Below, one piece after another: positions 49,118 to 50,878 of a stretch of DNA of 50,878 nucleotides. Source of the DNA: Blastococcus mobilis (GTDB lineage: Bacteria; Actinomycetota; Actinomycetes; Mycobacteriales; Geodermatophilaceae); assembly GCF_900188025.1 (NCBI RefSeq), contig NZ_FZNO01000031.1, forward strand, positions 1-50,878, read 5' to 3'. The translations under genes were made by a program, and so were the position numbers. A model generated the notes under the pieces. It was not told where the DNA came from. It worked only from the letters and a program-made list of their open reading frames with translations, and ran no database searches. How positions within the stretch are numbered: position 1 is the first letter of the stretch; every line of letters begins with the position of its first letter.

Positions 49118-49305
49118 GGCCACCTCCAGGCGCGGCCCGCCGCACCGGGACGAGAACCGGCCCTCGCCCTTCCCACCGCGGGTGCAGGGGAGGAAGTCTC
49201 CGGCTCGCCGGCCGGTGAGGGAAGGCCGAGAACTAAGGCGACGGACACGGCGACTCCCTGCAGAATCCGCGGCGTCCAGAACGGCGACCGGAGCCCAGGT
49301 TCAGT

Positions 49306-49378
49306 GAGGCCGCGAGCACCGCGGGCGGCCAACGCGAGGCCAAAGTGATGATCAGGACACGTCTAGAACTGGCTGGCC
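49306..49378. repeat. Direct repeat 2 (att-like, with comM-like half)
   Basis: Second copy of the comM-junction repeat. The left half (49,306-49,345) resembles comM codons (GAGGCCGCGAGCACCGC identical), but it is out of any comM frame and continues into unrelated DNA. The right half carries TCAGGACACGTCTAGA (49,352-49,367). Confidence 0.8.
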
Positions 49379-49454
49379 CCACCGCCACAGGAACGTTTCG
49401 TGCCCGCGCGCATCTCGCCCTGCCAGCGAGGCCGCAGCCTCACAGACAGAGGAG

Positions 49455-49601
49455 TCAACCGAACTGGGGGCAGTCCCACTTGATGTCGAAGACGTCAAAT
49501 GGCTTGTAGAGGCGATGGATGACGTCGGCAGGCAAGTTGGGAAGGCGCTGTTCCTTGAGGATCACGCAGCGCTTCCGCCGGCCGAGCATGTAGCCCAGCT
49601 C
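49455..49601 (-). pseudogene. C-terminal stub of a gene cut by the IS1380-type element
   Basis: A 48-codon open end reading leftward from the IS boundary: E-L-G-Y-M-L-G-R-R-K-R-C-V-I-L-K-E, then L-P-A-D-V-I-H-R-L-Y-K-P-F-D-V, stopping at TGA 49,455. E-L-G-x-x-x-G-x-x-K-R-x-x-x-L-K followed by L-P-x-D and Y-x-x-F-D resembles, from memory, the end of TIR-like or nucleoside-deoxyribosyltransferase-fold proteins, some linked to defence. The upstream part would lie beyond the IS element, outside the window. Function tentative. Confidence 0.45.
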
Positions 49602-49604
49602 TAG

Positions 49605-50878
49605 CCCGGGGCTTTCACGCCGCGTGATCGGTTGAGGCTGATCGGGAACGCGAAAGGTGCTCCTGACCTGCGAGGATCTGGGTTGTCTAGGTCCTGATCA
49701 ACGCGGAGCCGGGAGCACCTTTCTGGTGAAGAAGACCACTGGGCTCTACCCGCCTCTGGTCGTCGACGAGCACGGCGCGAGCGTGGTGCCGAACGCCGGC
49801 GCGGTACTGCTGCTGCGTAACGCGGAGACGGTTGGTCTGATCTTGGCCCTGACCCAAGCGCTGGGGCCGTGGCAGCGGCCGTTGGCTCGGCATCGACCGG
49901 GCAAGGTGCTGCTGAACCTGGCCGTCGCCTTGGCGATCGGGGGGACTGCCTGGCCGACATCGGCCAGTTGCGCGCCGCACCGGAGCTGTTCGGCCCCGGT
50001 GGCGTCGGACCCGACGGTGTCCCGGCTGGTCGACACCCTCGCTGGTGATGCGACCGAGGCGCTGGCCGCGATCGGCGCCGCCCGTGCCGTCGCCCGCGGG
50101 AAGGCGTGGGCGCTGGCCGGCGCGCACGCCCCAGATCACGACAGTGGCGCGGCCGCACCGCTGGTGATCGACGTGGACGCCACCCTGGGAAACCGCGCAC
50201 TCGGAGAAGGAAGAGGCCGCGCCGACGTTCAAGCGCGGGTTCGGACACCATCCGCTGTGGGCGTTCGTCGATCACGGGGCCGAGGGCACCGGTGAGCCGC
50301 CGGCGTTCCTGCTGCGCGCGGGCAACACCGTGGCCGACCACAAGGCGGTCATCCGCGCCGCGCTCGCCCAGCTGCCCGGTTATGACGGCGCTCGGCGGCC
50401 GGGGAAGAACGTGCTGGTCCGGGTGGACGGGGCCGGCGGCACCCACGGCCTGATCGAGTGGCTCACCCGCCGCCGGCTGTCCTACTCGGTCGGATTCTCG
50501 CTCCCTGCGACCTGGCCTCGATCCAGAAGACCCTTGCCGGCATTCCGGCGGGGGCCTGGTCGCCGGCCTACGACGCCGACGGCCAGGTCCGCCCCGGTGC
50601 CTGGGTCGCCGAGGTCACCGGCCTGTTCGACCCCTCCGGGTGGCCGCCGGGCATGCGGCTGATCGTCCGCAAGGAGCGGCCGCACCCGGGCGCGCAGCTG
50701 CGGATCACCGACCTCGACGGCATGCGGATCACCGCGTTCGTCACCAACACCACCCGGGGCCAGCTGGCCGACCTCGAGCTGCAGCACCGCCGCCGCGCCC
50801 GCGCCGAGGACCGCATCCGCTGCGCCAAGGACACCGGGCTTTCCAACCTGCCGCTGCACGACTTCGCGCAGAACCAGA
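49605..50878 (+). mobile_element. IS1380-family insertion sequence, left part
   Basis: The left end is probably the CCCGGGGCTTTCACGCC at about 49,605-49,621, followed by a 100-bp leader and a transposase reading frame that leaves the window. The right end is not visible, so length and target duplication cannot be given; CTAG just before the left end is a candidate 4-bp duplication. Confidence 0.8.
49726..50878 (+). pseudogene. IS1380-family transposase, four frameshifts, cut by window edge
   Basis: GTG at 49,726 starts V-K-K-T-T-G-L-Y-P-P-L-V-V, the usual IS1380 transposase start. The DDE-type protein can be followed through S-D-P-T-V-S-R-L-V-D, H-A-P-D-H-D, L-V-I-D-V-D-A-T-L, R-V-D-G-A-G-G-T-H and R-K-E-R-P-H-P-G-A-Q-L. 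These stretches lie in different frames. I place single-base changes near 49,943 (loss), 49,996 (gain), 50,190 (gain) and 50,509 (loss). Homopolymer-adjacent positions make sequencing error possible at some sites. Not functional as written. Confidence 0.85.

Larger units (their letters stand above)
45064..49345. mobile_element. Putative insertion in comM between direct repeats
   Basis: A 4.3-kb segment bounded by the two direct repeats, starting exactly where the comM reading frame is lost. It contains the membrane hydrolase, a small C2H2-like gene and a frameshifted SRPBCC gene, but no integrase or transposase. It could be one unit of a tandem integration at comM, or the remnant of a larger element. 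Confidence 0.5.

Noticed and set aside
49688-49702. TCTAGGTCCTGATCA in the IS1380 leader as a third copy of the att-like core
   Set aside because: It resembles TCTAGACGTGTCCTGATCA but lacks four bases and belongs to the IS leader; probably coincidence.

Overview
The window is a very GC-rich, densely packed actinobacterial chromosome segment. GTG starts are common, many neighbouring genes overlap by 4 bp (GTGA or ATGA), and gene order follows the actinobacterial dapB/pnp/rpsO, truB/rbfA/infB/nusA/rimP, PBP/ispG/rip1/dxr, rlmN, cdsA/frr/pyrH/tsf/rpsB and whiG/xerC/dprA/comM blocks. A whiG-type sigma factor and the overall gene set suggest a Geodermatophilaceae-like organism (Blastococcus, Geodermatophilus or Modestobacter). 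That genus-level placement is an inference from gene content, not a database result.

Layout. 0.4-5.8 kb (minus): dapB, a small VanZ-like protein, an M16 zinc peptidase, pnp and rpsO. 6.0-11.1 kb: ribF, ilvE, a MhuD-like haem monooxygenase, larB (plus), larE and truB. 11.1-20.2 kb (minus): MATE transporter, nrnA, a small hypothetical gene, rbfA, ylxP, infB, ylxR, nusA and rimP, i.e. the NusA/IF-2 operon that couples transcription to translation initiation and ribosome maturation. 20.5-21.5 kb (plus): a lipoprotein and a ferritin-like DUF4439 protein. 21.6-28.3 kb (minus): a lipoprotein-type penicillin-binding protein, a GNAT, ispG, a site-2 protease with an apparent CTG start, and dxr; the MEP isoprenoid genes flank the protease as in mycobacteria. 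28.5-34.5 kb: DUF2631, a VIT-type transporter, rlmN, a SpoU methyltransferase, PPK2, DUF2332, and a DUF952-GNAT fusion. 34.5-39.1 kb (minus): cdsA, frr, pyrH, tsf, rpsB. 39.4-45.1 kb: a secreted M23 peptidase, GrpB, whiG, xerC, dprA and the C-terminal part of comM.

From about 45,064 to the right edge the character changes. comM is broken inside its N-terminal domain. The break is at a roughly 72-bp imperfect direct repeat (45,026-45,097) whose second copy lies at 49,306-49,378. Between the copies are an 867-residue polytopic membrane alpha/beta-hydrolase-like protein, a short C2H2-like protein and a frameshifted SRPBCC gene. Beyond the second copy is the C-terminal stub of a gene cut by an IS1380-family element, whose transposase is itself frameshifted and runs off the window. 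I read this as a decaying integration hotspot in comM, possibly with tandem insertions.

A second theme is a family of 50-60 bp stem-loop-like repeats ending many genes (near 0.3, 14.4, 14.8, 21.5, 23.5, 28.8 and 37.2 kb). One member lies in frame inside the coding sequence of the DUF952-GNAT gene (33,639-33,698). I saw no CRISPR array, rRNA or tRNA gene.
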